Shown here: piece after piece, positions 25,468 to 33,039 of the stretch | Position numbering within the stretch: position 1 is the first letter of the stretch | How the letters are laid out: each line of letters begins with the position of its first letter | NCBI GenBank assembly: GCA_902785065.1 | Contig: CACZXH010000002.1 | Span: forward strand, 186,001 to 250,000 | DNA: 64,000 nucleotides | Direction: 5' to 3' | Source of the DNA: an uncultured Bacteroidia bacterium | GTDB lineage: Bacteria; Bacteroidota; Bacteroidia; Bacteroidales; UBA932 | Program-made: the position numbers and the translations under genes | Notes under the pieces: generated by a model | What the model saw: only the letters and a program-made list of their open reading frames with translations | What the model was told of the DNA's origin: nothing | Database searches by the model: none

Positions 25468-26952
25468 AACAGAAGGATAAAAAGTCTTCACCGCAAAGGC
25501 GTCGGCGATCATCTTGCGCATTTCCCAGCGGTCCTTGACGAGGCCGGCGGCGCGTGCCTGGATCATCACGTTGCCGATGGCGGTCGCCTCGGTGGGGCCA
25601 GCCACGACCGGAATGCCGAGGGCGTCCGCCGTCCACTGGCTCATCGTGTCGTTGGCGCTGCCGCCGCCGATCACGTGGAGTTTCTCGATCGGGAACGGCG
25701 CGAAGCCCTGGAGCATATCCACGACCTCCTTGTATCGGTCCGCAAGGCTATGGTAGATGCAGGACACGATCTGCGCGTCGGTGAGAGATTCCCGGTCAAG
25801 CCGGGAATGACGGTCGTCGTCAAGCCGGGAATGACGGTCGTCGTCATGGCCGGCCCCGACCGGCCATCTCATGGCGCGTCGGATTTCCTCCGCCATGTTC
25901 GCCGGGGCGGCGAAACGCGGGTCGTCCGGGTTGATGCGTCCCGCGAAACCGGCCTCGGAACGGGCCATGGCCTCGAGTTCCGCATAGCTGTAGGTGCGGC
26001 CTTCCGCGGCCCATACCTTGCGGCACTGCTCCAGGAGCCACATGCCGGTGATGTTCTTCAGGAACCGGGTGGTGCCGTCGATGCCGCCCTCATTGGTGAA
26101 ATTCAGGCGGGTGGAAGCCTCGTTGATGATGGGCGCCGGGGTTTCGATGCCCATCAAGCTCCAGGTGCCGCTGGACAGGTAGGCGAACTTCGCGTCCGCG
26201 GCCGGGACGGCGGCGATGGCCGACGCCGTATCGTGGCCGGCGACGGCGACGACCGGCACCTCGGGGACGCCGCAGGACTCGGCAATTTCCTTCCGGAGCG
26301 TGCCGATGACGGCGCCCGGCTGCGTGATCGGCAGAAGGACATCGGTCCGGACGCCCAGCTTCTTCAGCAAGCCCAGGTTGAACTGGCGGGAAGTCTGGTC
26401 CATCATTCCGGAGGTGGAGGCGATGGTGTACTCGCAGACTTTGTTTCCTGTCAGCATATAGGCGAGGAGGTCCGGGATGAAGAGGACCTTGTTCGCCACG
26501 CGGAGCGGGGCGAAGCCTTCCTTCGTCTGCGCATACAGCTGGAAGATGGAATTGAAGTTCAGGATCTGGATGCCCGTGGCCCCGTACAACTCCTCCCGGG
26601 AGACCGTCTTGAACACTTCCTCGGGGATCCCGTCCGTATAGGGATCGCGGTATGCGCGGGGATTGCCCACGAGGGAGCCGTCGTCGGCCACGAAGCCGAA
26701 GTCCACGCCCCAGGTGTCGATGCCGATGGAATCGATCCGGACCCCTTCCCGGCCCAGTTGCGCCAGGCACTTGCGGAAATGGTCATAAATCGCGAGGATG
26801 TCCCAGTAATACTTGCCGTTCAGTTCTATGATGCCGCTCGGGAAGCGGTACACTTCCTTCATCGTGAAGGCGCCGTCGGAAAACGTGGCCAACACCGCGC
26901 GTCCGGAAGTGGCGCCGCAGTCGAAGGCCAGGAAACTGCGAATGTAAGCCAT
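25465..26952 (-). CDS. rhaB: Rhamnulokinase with an in-frame repeat-derived insertion
   Basis: FGGY-family sugar kinase, about 495 residues from the start at 26952 (MAYIRSFLAFDCG), phosphorylating L-rhamnulose. The N-terminal phosphate-1 motif AFDCGATSGRAV, the VAGHDTASA region and the adenosine-binding VIGGGSANDTM are intact. Start 26952 is preferred over ATGs up to 27003, because those lie in the hairpin region and the kinase fold begins at AYIRSF. Residues about 364-388 read GHDDDRHSRL-DDDRHSRL-DRESLT, which is translated dispersed-repeat DNA with a 24-base tandem duplication. Ordinary RhaB proteins have a shorter linker here. The stop codon belongs to another repeat. First gene of the rha operon. 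Confidence 0.92.
   Translation of the reverse strand: MAYIRSFLAFDCGATSGRAVLATFSDGAFTMKEVYRFPSGIIELNGKYYWDILAIYDHFRKCLAQLGREGVRIDSIGIDTWGVDFGFVADDGSLVGNPRAYRDPYTDGIPEEVFKTVSREELYGATGIQILNFNSIFQLYAQTKEGFAPLRVANKVLFIPDLLAYMLTGNKVCEYTIASTSGMMDQTSRQFNLGLLKKLGVRTDVLLPITQPGAVIGTLRKEIAESCGVPEVPVVAVAGHDTASAIAAVPAADAKFAYLSSGTWSLMGIETPAPIINEASTRLNFTNEGGIDGTTRFLKNITGMWLLEQCRKVWAAEGRTYSYAELEAMARSEAGFAGRINPDDPRFAAPANMAEEIRRAMRWPVGAGHDDDRHSRLDDDRHSRLDRESLTDAQIVSCIYHSLADRYKEVVDMLQGFAPFPIEKLHVIGGGSANDTMSQWTADALGIPVVAGPTEATAIGNVMIQARAAGLVKDRWEMRKMIADAFAVKTFYPSV
25786..25846. repeat. Dispersed repeat inside rhaB, with 24-bp tandem duplication
   Basis: Plus strand: AGATTCCCGG, then two exact tandem copies of a 24-base unit (25796-25819 and 25820-25843) beginning TCAAGCCGGGAATGACGG, then TCATGG. 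The unit contains the GTCATTCCCGGCTTGA form of the repeat. A multiple of three, it encodes DDDRHSRL twice without breaking the kinase frame. Confidence 0.85.
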
Positions 26953-26986
26953 AGTGGTCATTAGTTTGGGTAAAAATACAAAAAAA

Positions 26987-27027
26987 TATCGCATAATCTT
27001 CACGCAAAAGGTGAGGATTATGCGATA
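26987..27027 (-). terminator. 17-bp inverted repeat between the GH3 gene and rhaB; probable terminator
   Basis: Arms 26987-27003 and 27011-27027 are complementary except for one G-T pair, around a 7-base loop. On the minus strand the stem is followed by seven T, which fits a Rho-independent terminator for the upstream GH3 gene. Because it sits only 35 bases before rhaB it may also be an operator or attenuator of the rha operon. Confidence 0.6.
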
Positions 27028-27066
27028 ATCATCGCCGGTTTCAAAGAAACCTGCCGCAGTCTTCTC

Positions 27067-29376
27067 CTATTCGCTGACCGGGGCGAGCACGTTGTGCACG
27101 GCCCAGCTCTTGGCCTTGCCGAGCTTGTAGCCGGCCTGGGCGCGGATGTCCGCGACGGAAGCGCCGAACATCACGTTGTAATTGCCCGCAGGGGCCTCCC
27201 AGGCGCTCGTCGCCTCATTGAAGGAAGCGAGGGAGTAGTTGTCCACCTTCACGGTCACGACCTGGCTCTCACCCGGGGCGAGAAGTCTGGTCTTGGCAAA
27301 GGCCTTGAGTTCACGATCCGGCTTCTCCAGACCGCCTTCGGGGGCATGGACATACACCTGGACGGCTTCCTTACCGGCCACTTTGCCCTGGTTGGTCACG
27401 GTAACGGAGGCCTCGAAACCGTCGGCCGTAGCCTTCACGACCGGCTTGGAATACACGAAGTAACTGTAACTGAGGCCGAAACCGAACGGATAGGAAACCT
27501 CGACACCCTTGGTGGTGAAATGGCGGTAGCCCACCCAGATGCCCTCGGCATAGTCGGTGTAGTCCACGTCCTTGCGGAGCTGGCGCTGGCCGCCCCAGCC
27601 GCCGAAGCCGCGGTTGTTGCCCTGGTTGCTGTAGTTGTACGGGAAGTTCGCGGAGGACGGGTGGTCCATGAAGTTCACGGGGAAGGTCATCGGGAGCTTG
27701 CCGGACGGGTTCACCTTGCCGGTAAGGACGTCGGCGACGGCGTTGGCGCCTTCCTGGCCCGGGGACCAGGGCAGGACAATCGCATCGACCATGTTCTTCC
27801 AGGAAGCGGTCTCGATGACACCGCCGATGTTCAGGACCACGACCACCTTCTTGCCGGCGGCATGGAAAGCGGTGCTCACGTCGCGGAGGAGTTCGCGCTC
27901 GACGTTGGTGAGCTCGAAGTCGTCGATCTGCTTGCGGTCGGCGCCTTCACCGGCGTTGCGGCCGAGAACCACGACGGCGACATCATTGGCACGGGCCTCG
28001 TTCTCGATGGCGGCGGTCGGGATGGCGATCTCGGCGAGCTTGCGGCGGCTGAACCAGCCGAAGCCACCGCCGCTGAGGGCGGTCTGCGCCTTGTCGTACG
28101 CGGCAAAAGCCTTGTAGTAGTCCATCAGGCTCTGGTCCAGGGTGAAACCGGCGGTCTTCATCGCATCCTCCATGTTCACGACATAGGCCTTGTTCACGTC
28201 ACCGGAGCCGGTGCCACCAGCCACGAAGTCGATGGCGGAGACGCCGTACAGGGCGACCTTCTCATTGCCCTTGAGGGGAAGGGCCTCATTCTCGTTGCGG
28301 AGGAGGACGATGGCCTCGGCGGCGGCCTTGCGGGCCACGGCGGCGTGGGCCTTCAGGTCCGGCTTGTTGGAGAACTTGTAGCCGTTGAAGCGCGGGGTGC
28401 GGACGATGTAGTTGAGCATGTTGCGGACGTTGCGGTCCAGTTCGGCCTGGGTGATGCTGCCGTCTTGGACGCCCGCGATGATGCGGTCGATCTCGTTCTG
28501 GTTGCCCGGTTCCATCAGGTCGTTGCCGGCCTTGGCGGACTTCACGGTGCCGGCCTTGTTGCCCCAGTCGGTCATCACGATGCCCTTGAAGCCCCACTCG
28601 TCGCGGAGGACGGTGGTGAGCAGATCGACCTTCTGCTGGGTGTACTCGCCGTTCATCTGGTTGTAGGAGGACATCACGGTCCAGGGATCGGACTCCTTGA
28701 CAGCAATCTCGAAGTTCTTCAGGTAGATTTCGCGGAGGGCGCGCTGGCTGATGCGGGCGTCGTTCTCGTTGCGGTTGGTCTCCTGGTTGTTGGCCATATA
28801 GTGCTTGATGGAGGTGCCCACGCCGTTGGACTGGATGCCGCGCACGTAGGCGGCAGCCATCTTGCCGGAGAGGATCGGATCCTCGGAGAAGTACTCGAAG
28901 TTACGGCCGCACAGCGGGTTGCGATGGATGTTCATGCCCGGGGCAAGGAGAACGTCCACGCCGTACTCGAGCACTTCGTTACCCATAGCTTTGGTCACAT
29001 CCTCCACGAGGGCGATATCCCAGGAGCTGGCCAGCAGGGTTCCCACCGGGAAGCCGGTGCAGTAATAGGTGTTGCTGTCACCCTGGCGGGTGGGCTGGAT
29101 GCGCAGGCCGGCAGGGCCGTCGGCGAGGACGGTGCCGGGGATGCCGAGGCGCTCGATCGGACGGGTGTTGCCGGCGGCGCCGGGAACCTGCCAGGCGGTA
29201 CCGGAGGTGACGCCGTTCACCATGGCGGCACGGGCGCCGCCAACGAGCAGGGTGGCTTTCTCCTGCAGGGTCATCGCCTTGATGATTTCTTCGATGTTGT
29301 CCTTGCGCAGCTGCGGCTGGGCATAGGCGCCGAGCGCCACGACGAGCGCTGCAACGGTCAGTAAGAATCTTTTCAT
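27067..29376 (-). CDS. Exported GH3 beta-glycosidase
   Basis: Periplasmic GH3 enzyme of 769 residues with a signal peptide (MKRFLLTVAALVVALGAYAQ). Domain order: TIM barrel, alpha/beta sandwich, C-terminal fibronectin-III-like domain (from about residue 670). The nucleophile aspartate is in GIVMTDWG (Asp270); the substrate-binding NIHRNPLCGRNFEYFSEDP and KHYMANNQETNR stretches are typical. The family includes beta-glucosidases and beta-xylosidases; with xylan enzymes nearby either is possible. It is a paralogue of the lipoprotein GH3 at 40388. Own promoter at 29411-29418. Confidence 0.92.
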   Translation of the reverse strand: MKRFLLTVAALVVALGAYAQPQLRKDNIEEIIKAMTLQEKATLLVGGARAAMVNGVTSGTAWQVPGAAGNTRPIERLGIPGTVLADGPAGLRIQPTRQGDSNTYYCTGFPVGTLLASSWDIALVEDVTKAMGNEVLEYGVDVLLAPGMNIHRNPLCGRNFEYFSEDPILSGKMAAAYVRGIQSNGVGTSIKHYMANNQETNRNENDARISQRALREIYLKNFEIAVKESDPWTVMSSYNQMNGEYTQQKVDLLTTVLRDEWGFKGIVMTDWGNKAGTVKSAKAGNDLMEPGNQNEIDRIIAGVQDGSITQAELDRNVRNMLNYIVRTPRFNGYKFSNKPDLKAHAAVARKAAAEAIVLLRNENEALPLKGNEKVALYGVSAIDFVAGGTGSGDVNKAYVVNMEDAMKTAGFTLDQSLMDYYKAFAAYDKAQTALSGGGFGWFSRRKLAEIAIPTAAIENEARANDVAVVVLGRNAGEGADRKQIDDFELTNVERELLRDVSTAFHAAGKKVVVVLNIGGVIETASWKNMVDAIVLPWSPGQEGANAVADVLTGKVNPSGKLPMTFPVNFMDHPSSANFPYNYSNQGNNRGFGGWGGQRQLRKDVDYTDYAEGIWVGYRHFTTKGVEVSYPFGFGLSYSYFVYSKPVVKATADGFEASVTVTNQGKVAGKEAVQVYVHAPEGGLEKPDRELKAFAKTRLLAPGESQVVTVKVDNYSLASFNEATSAWEAPAGNYNVMFGASVADIRAQAGYKLGKAKSWAVHNVLAPVSE

Positions 29377-29410
29377 AAAAGTGTATTTGGTTTTATAAGT
29401 TTCAGCACGA

Positions 29411-29418
29411 CAAAGGTA
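29411..29418 (-). promoter_or_regulatory. Bacteroidota -7 promoter box for the GH3 gene
   Basis: TACCTTTG on the minus strand, 34 bases before the ATG at 29376. Confidence 0.5.
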
Positions 29419-29508
29419 GGAGTTTTCATTCCGACTCTCTTACACGCTTGTCCAAATGTTTGTCAAAGTGTAAAAGTGACCTTACAGCCGGGCGTGACCG
29501 GTGGTCGT

Positions 29509-31170
29509 TTACGGGATATAGATCAGTTTTTTCGTTTCGGGGTCGCGGCGGAAGTGGGAGAAGAAATCCCACATGATGCGGGCCGTAGGCTGGAAGTTCC
29601 AGTGGCCGTAGTCCATCACCGCCACCATCTTGATCATGGGGATGTCGCCTTTGTACAGCACGCCGGTCTCGATGGTAATGCCGTCGCCCTTGTTCGTGAC
29701 GATGGTTTCACGGTCGCGCATCGGCTGACCGAAGACCTTGTCGACGGAGAAGTCAATCCGGTCGACCACCTCCATCCCGTTCATCTGTTCGTAGGCGTTC
29801 CAGGCGTTGAGGTAACCGTTGTTCTGCCAATTGTCGGGACGGATGTAAGGGACCACGTTGTCCTTCGTGCCAAAGACGGAGCAGTAAGGCATTTCCACTG
29901 CGCCCCGTTTCTGGACAGCCTCGTCCCAGAGCGGGCCGAAAGACGGGAATCCCGGCACCGGGTTTACGAGGAGGCCGCCGGAATGGCCGCCCACGGCGGC
30001 GAACAGATGGGACTTCTTGATCCCCAGGGCGGTCGCGGTCATCGAGCCGGCGGAAAGGCCCTCGGCATACACGCGGGAAGGGTCCAGCTGGGGATACTTG
30101 GCGAACAGCTGGTACAGGACGGATTCGATGCCGTCGTGGCCCATGGCCTGGTAGTTGGGCGTTCCCTGCCACTCCATCTCCACCACGAAGAAACGGTCCT
30201 CAGCCGCCACCTGGATGAAGCCGGAGGTCTCGGCCTGCGTACGGGGATCGTTCTGGTTTCCATGCAGGAGAACCATCACCGGGACGCTGCGCGCAGGGGC
30301 ATTTTCCAGCAGTTCCTCCGGCCAGTACTCGTACCAGAGTTGCTTGGGGGCATCCTGTCCGCGCTGGCCCCTTCCTACGGGCTGTTCCACGATGACCCGC
30401 TTGATGCCCAGGGATTCGCAATCCAGATAGGGTTCCAGCTCATAGGAGCCGTACTGGCCGAACTGCGCACCCTCGTAATGGGTATGGTTGTAATTGTTAT
30501 ACCGATAGTTGCGGCCCAGCACTTCTTTCCAGGCCCCGGCGAAGACCTCCTTCAGGGACGCCTTTTCGGCCGGGTTCACAACCACCTTCAGCAGGGGTTC
30601 ATCGGCGTGGGCGGCGACGGCGGCCTGGTAAGGCTTCGCCACCTTCGCGACCCCCTTCCCCGCGATGTACGCGGGCACGCCGGCCGCATCGACCGTCTTG
30701 CCGGGCTTGCCGCCCATCGACAGGATGCCTGCAATCTGCCCGCCTGCCTTCGGGGCGATCACCTGGTTGACGAACGTCGCCCCCTGTCCGATGCCCACGA
30801 CCTTGAGGTTCCCCGGGCCACGGTTGGCGTTGAAGAGGTTCACGAATGCCTCGAAGTCCGCATTGGCGGCATACTGGTCCCCGACGGGGTTGACCACCAT
30901 CGCCGTGCCGTATTCACTGTCCAGCAGCGGCTGGATATCCAGTTCCTGCAGCAGGGCCTCCGCACCGGCCTTGTCCAGCTTTCCATCCGGATAGATGAAA
31001 AAAACAGGGGTAAAGTTGTACGAACGGCCTTCTGCGCGGGTAGGACCGCCATACTGGATGGTACTGGTGGCGCGGGCTGTCAGGATGACCTGCTGCGGCA
31101 TCCGGCCCGGCTGGGCAAACGCCCCGACGGTCACCGTCAGGACGAAAGCCATGCAAAGAAATCGTTTCAT
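29509..31170 (-). CDS. Exported alpha/beta-hydrolase esterase (PHB depolymerase / feruloyl esterase-like)
   Basis: Secreted protein of 553 residues; start at 31170 gives a signal peptide (MKRFLCMAFVLTVTVGAFAQ), whereas the longer frame begins ahead of the promoter. The nucleophile elbow is GLSAGS (Ser373), preceded by PVMVLLHGNQNDPR with the oxyanion-hole HG, and followed by GGHSGGLL. Residues 20-290 form a separate N-terminal region that also looks alpha/beta-hydrolase-like (VVGIGQGATFVNQ), perhaps a degenerate duplicate. Esterase action on plant polysaccharide side chains is likely from context, unproven from sequence. Confidence 0.75.
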   Translation of the reverse strand: MKRFLCMAFVLTVTVGAFAQPGRMPQQVILTARATSTIQYGGPTRAEGRSYNFTPVFFIYPDGKLDKAGAEALLQELDIQPLLDSEYGTAMVVNPVGDQYAANADFEAFVNLFNANRGPGNLKVVGIGQGATFVNQVIAPKAGGQIAGILSMGGKPGKTVDAAGVPAYIAGKGVAKVAKPYQAAVAAHADEPLLKVVVNPAEKASLKEVFAGAWKEVLGRNYRYNNYNHTHYEGAQFGQYGSYELEPYLDCESLGIKRVIVEQPVGRGQRGQDAPKQLWYEYWPEELLENAPARSVPVMVLLHGNQNDPRTQAETSGFIQVAAEDRFFVVEMEWQGTPNYQAMGHDGIESVLYQLFAKYPQLDPSRVYAEGLSAGSMTATALGIKKSHLFAAVGGHSGGLLVNPVPGFPSFGPLWDEAVQKRGAVEMPYCSVFGTKDNVVPYIRPDNWQNNGYLNAWNAYEQMNGMEVVDRIDFSVDKVFGQPMRDRETIVTNKGDGITIETGVLYKGDIPMIKMVAVMDYGHWNFQPTARIMWDFFSHFRRDPETKKLIYIP

Positions 31171-31195
31171 ATCGCGTATCGCATTGTGTCTGTCG

Positions 31196-31203
31196 CAAAA
31201 GTA
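31196..31203 (-). promoter_or_regulatory. Bacteroidota -7 promoter box for the esterase gene
   Basis: TACTTTTG on the minus strand, 25 bases before the ATG at 31170. Confidence 0.45.
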
Positions 31204-31275
31204 CCGATTAATTCCGGGAAAGGTTTGCACCTGCGACAAACTATTTTCCCCTATGTAAAACAAGGGAAATTTACG

Positions 31276-31283
31276 TATATTTG
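31276..31283 (+). promoter_or_regulatory. Bacteroidota -7 promoter box for the SGNH hydrolase
   Basis: TATATTTG, 12 bases before the ATG at 31296; divergent from the esterase promoter. Confidence 0.6.
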
Positions 31284-31295
31284 CAACTGTTGCCT

Positions 31296-32165
31296 ATGAA
31301 AAGAATAACGATTCTCGTACTCCTGTCGCTCTGCGTCCTGTCCGTCCGTGCGCAGAACCGGTTCCGGGCGGCCGTCATCGAGCCGGCGGCGCCGACGGCG
31401 GAGACCGGCCTGGTCCGGCATCCCTGGACAGGCAAGAAGGTCCTGTTCATCGGGGATTCCATCAGCGACTGCGTCGCCTCCCACATCGTGGACCGCCACT
31501 ATTACGACTGGCTCTCGGACTGGCTGGGCATCACTGCCTACGTGCCTGCCATCAGCGGCTGGGAAATGAAGCACGTGGAAACCGAGGTCCGGATGTTTCA
31601 AGAAACCGCCCCCGGCGTGCAGCCGGACATGATCTGCATCTTCCTGGGAACCAATGATTACAATGCAGGCATCCCCATCGGGGAATGGTATACAGAAGCC
31701 GTGGAAGAGGTAGAAGCGGCCGTGGGCGAGCCCAAACGGGTTTTCCAGCGGCTCCACCGCACATTCGTCTATGACGAGGGAACTTTCAAGGGCCGGATCA
31801 ATCGCGCGGTCCGTCTCCTGAAAGAGGCCTTCCCAGGAACGCCCATCACCTTCCTGACGCCCGTGCACCGCGCCCTCTTCGATGCCGGCGACGAAAATTA
31901 CCAGCCCGAGGAAACCTGGCAGAACCGCATCGGCCTGTACCTGGACGCGTACGTGGACGCCATCAAGGAAGCGGCCAACGTCTGGAGCGTGAACGTCATC
32001 GACCTGCACGCCGTCTCCGGGATGTATCCCATCCTGGACGAGGATGCCGCCTTATTCTACAAGAATACGGACAAGGACCGGCTCCACCCGAACGAAGCCG
32101 GCCACCGGCGCCTGGCGGAAGTCCTCCTCTATCAGTCCCTTGTCCTCCCCTGCCGGGTAATCTAG
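31296..32165 (+). CDS. Exported SGNH/GDSL hydrolase
   Basis: Protein of 289 residues with a signal peptide (MKRITILVLLSLCVLSVRAQ). SGNH blocks are clear: block I GDSISD with Ser55, block III GTNDYN, block V DRLHPNEAGHRRLA with the Asp and His. Family members include acetylxylan esterases and other carbohydrate esterases, which would suit the surrounding xylan genes; the acyl group removed is not predictable. The 3' end overlaps the end of higA by four bases in convergent orientation. Confidence 0.88.
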   Translation: MKRITILVLLSLCVLSVRAQNRFRAAVIEPAAPTAETGLVRHPWTGKKVLFIGDSISDCVASHIVDRHYYDWLSDWLGITAYVPAISGWEMKHVETEVRMFQETAPGVQPDMICIFLGTNDYNAGIPIGEWYTEAVEEVEAAVGEPKRVFQRLHRTFVYDEGTFKGRINRAVRLLKEAFPGTPITFLTPVHRALFDAGDENYQPEETWQNRIGLYLDAYVDAIKEAANVWSVNVIDLHAVSGMYPILDEDAALFYKNTDKDRLHPNEAGHRRLAEVLLYQSLVLPCRVI

Positions 32166-32629
32166 TCAATCTTCTCCAGCGTCCATCCCAAACGGGCGGC
32201 CAACTGTTCCAGTATAGCCTGGTCACCAGACGGGATGGACAATGTATAACGGTTCCCCAAGACGAACCCGGGATCGTTCAGTACCCAAGCAGGTGCTTCC
32301 TGAACGCCCCCATATCCGGTAACCAGGCGAGAAGTATTTTCCTTCTTTCTCTGGTTGTCCCGATTGTAACTGCTTTGCATCCGTGTCCAATAATCGGCAG
32401 ATATGCCCGTCAGGCCTGATGCAATTTTCTCGGCCACGGCCGGGGTAAAAGAACGCATCCCATGGATCAATGCACTCAAGTGCGAGGGTTGCATCCCAAT
32501 AAGCCCGGCAAAGGCTTTCTGGCTGATTCCCCGTTCTTTCAACTCCCGTCCCAGGATATCGCCCGGATGTACGGGAGAAGCCGAAGGGACATCGTTTACC
32601 CGATGCCAAGTCTCATCTCTTGTTTCCAT
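32162..32629 (-). CDS. higA: HigA-type antitoxin (XRE helix-turn-helix)
   Basis: Protein of about 155 residues. VHPGDILGRELKERGISQKAFAGLIGM is the HigA/VapI-type helix-turn-helix, followed by PSHLSALIHGMRSFTPAVAEKIA. The C-terminal half is longer than in the minimal HigA. It neutralises HigB and normally represses its own operon. The start at 32629 overlaps the higB stop by 17 bases; an ATG at 32650 is the alternative. Confidence 0.88.
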   Translation of the reverse strand: METRDETWHRVNDVPSASPVHPGDILGRELKERGISQKAFAGLIGMQPSHLSALIHGMRSFTPAVAEKIASGLTGISADYWTRMQSSYNRDNQRKKENTSRLVTGYGGVQEAPAWVLNDPGFVLGNRYTLSIPSGDQAILEQLAARLGWTLEKID

Positions 32630-32933
32630 AATGCGTATCATTGATCTCAATCAGTTTAACCACAATCCCGCCATCTATCTCTTCAAAGATCAACCGATGC
32701 ACATACCGGTTTGAAAGGCGGACAGATGACAATCCGGCCAACTGATGCTTCAGATGTTCGTAATGCAAGAAACTGAAGGCACTCAGCTGATCGACAGAAT
32801 CGACAGACATCATGGAACGGACCGCACGGTCGAAACCACTTCTCAGTTCAGGATTCCGCGCAACCTCCTTGTATTTCCTGTTCTTCCCCGTCGAATACAG
32901 TTCAAACAGGTCACCGTCCATATATACGTCCAT
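32613..32933 (-). CDS. higB: HigB-type toxin (RelE superfamily mRNA interferase)
   Basis: Protein of 106 residues. LFELYSTGKNRKYKEVARNPEL and the C-terminal EEIDGGIVVKLIEINDTHYGNKR match the Bacteroidota HigB/plasmid maintenance killer family, which cleaves mRNA on the ribosome. Toxin first and antitoxin second is the usual HigBA order. Base composition is visibly more AT-rich than the neighbours, in line with recent acquisition. A promoter box and a perfect inverted repeat lie just upstream. Confidence 0.86.
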   Translation of the reverse strand: MDVYMDGDLFELYSTGKNRKYKEVARNPELRSGFDRAVRSMMSVDSVDQLSAFSFLHYEHLKHQLAGLSSVRLSNRYVHRLIFEEIDGGIVVKLIEINDTHYGNKR

Positions 32934-32953
32934 CTCTCTGCTCAGTTCATGGA

Positions 32954-32961
32954 CAAATATA
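32954..32961 (-). promoter_or_regulatory. Bacteroidota -7 promoter box for higBA
   Basis: TATATTTG on the minus strand, 20 bases before the higB ATG. Confidence 0.55.
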
Positions 32962-32974
32962 CGGATTAATCGAT

Positions 32975-32999
32975 AATTATCATAACTATTATGATAATT
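32975..32999. promoter_or_regulatory. Perfect 11-3-11 inverted repeat, likely HigA operator
   Basis: AATTATCATAA and its exact reverse complement are separated by CTA. It lies 13 bases upstream of the higBA -7 box, across the -33 region, where repressor binding would block transcription. HigA-type autoregulation is established for the family; binding to this site is inference. Confidence 0.6.
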
Positions 33000-33039
33000 T
33001 TACCGAATAAACGGATCCCTCCTCCCAAGAAAGAGCCTG

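Noticed and set aside
25796-25843. Tandem repeat in rhaB as a possible CRISPR or minisatellite
   Set aside because: Only two adjoining units without spacers; it fits a duplicated dispersed repeat instead.
27094-29364. 756-codon open frame on the plus strand opposite GH3
   Set aside because: Antisense to a gene with intact catalytic residues; sequence is low-complexity His/Gly/Val.
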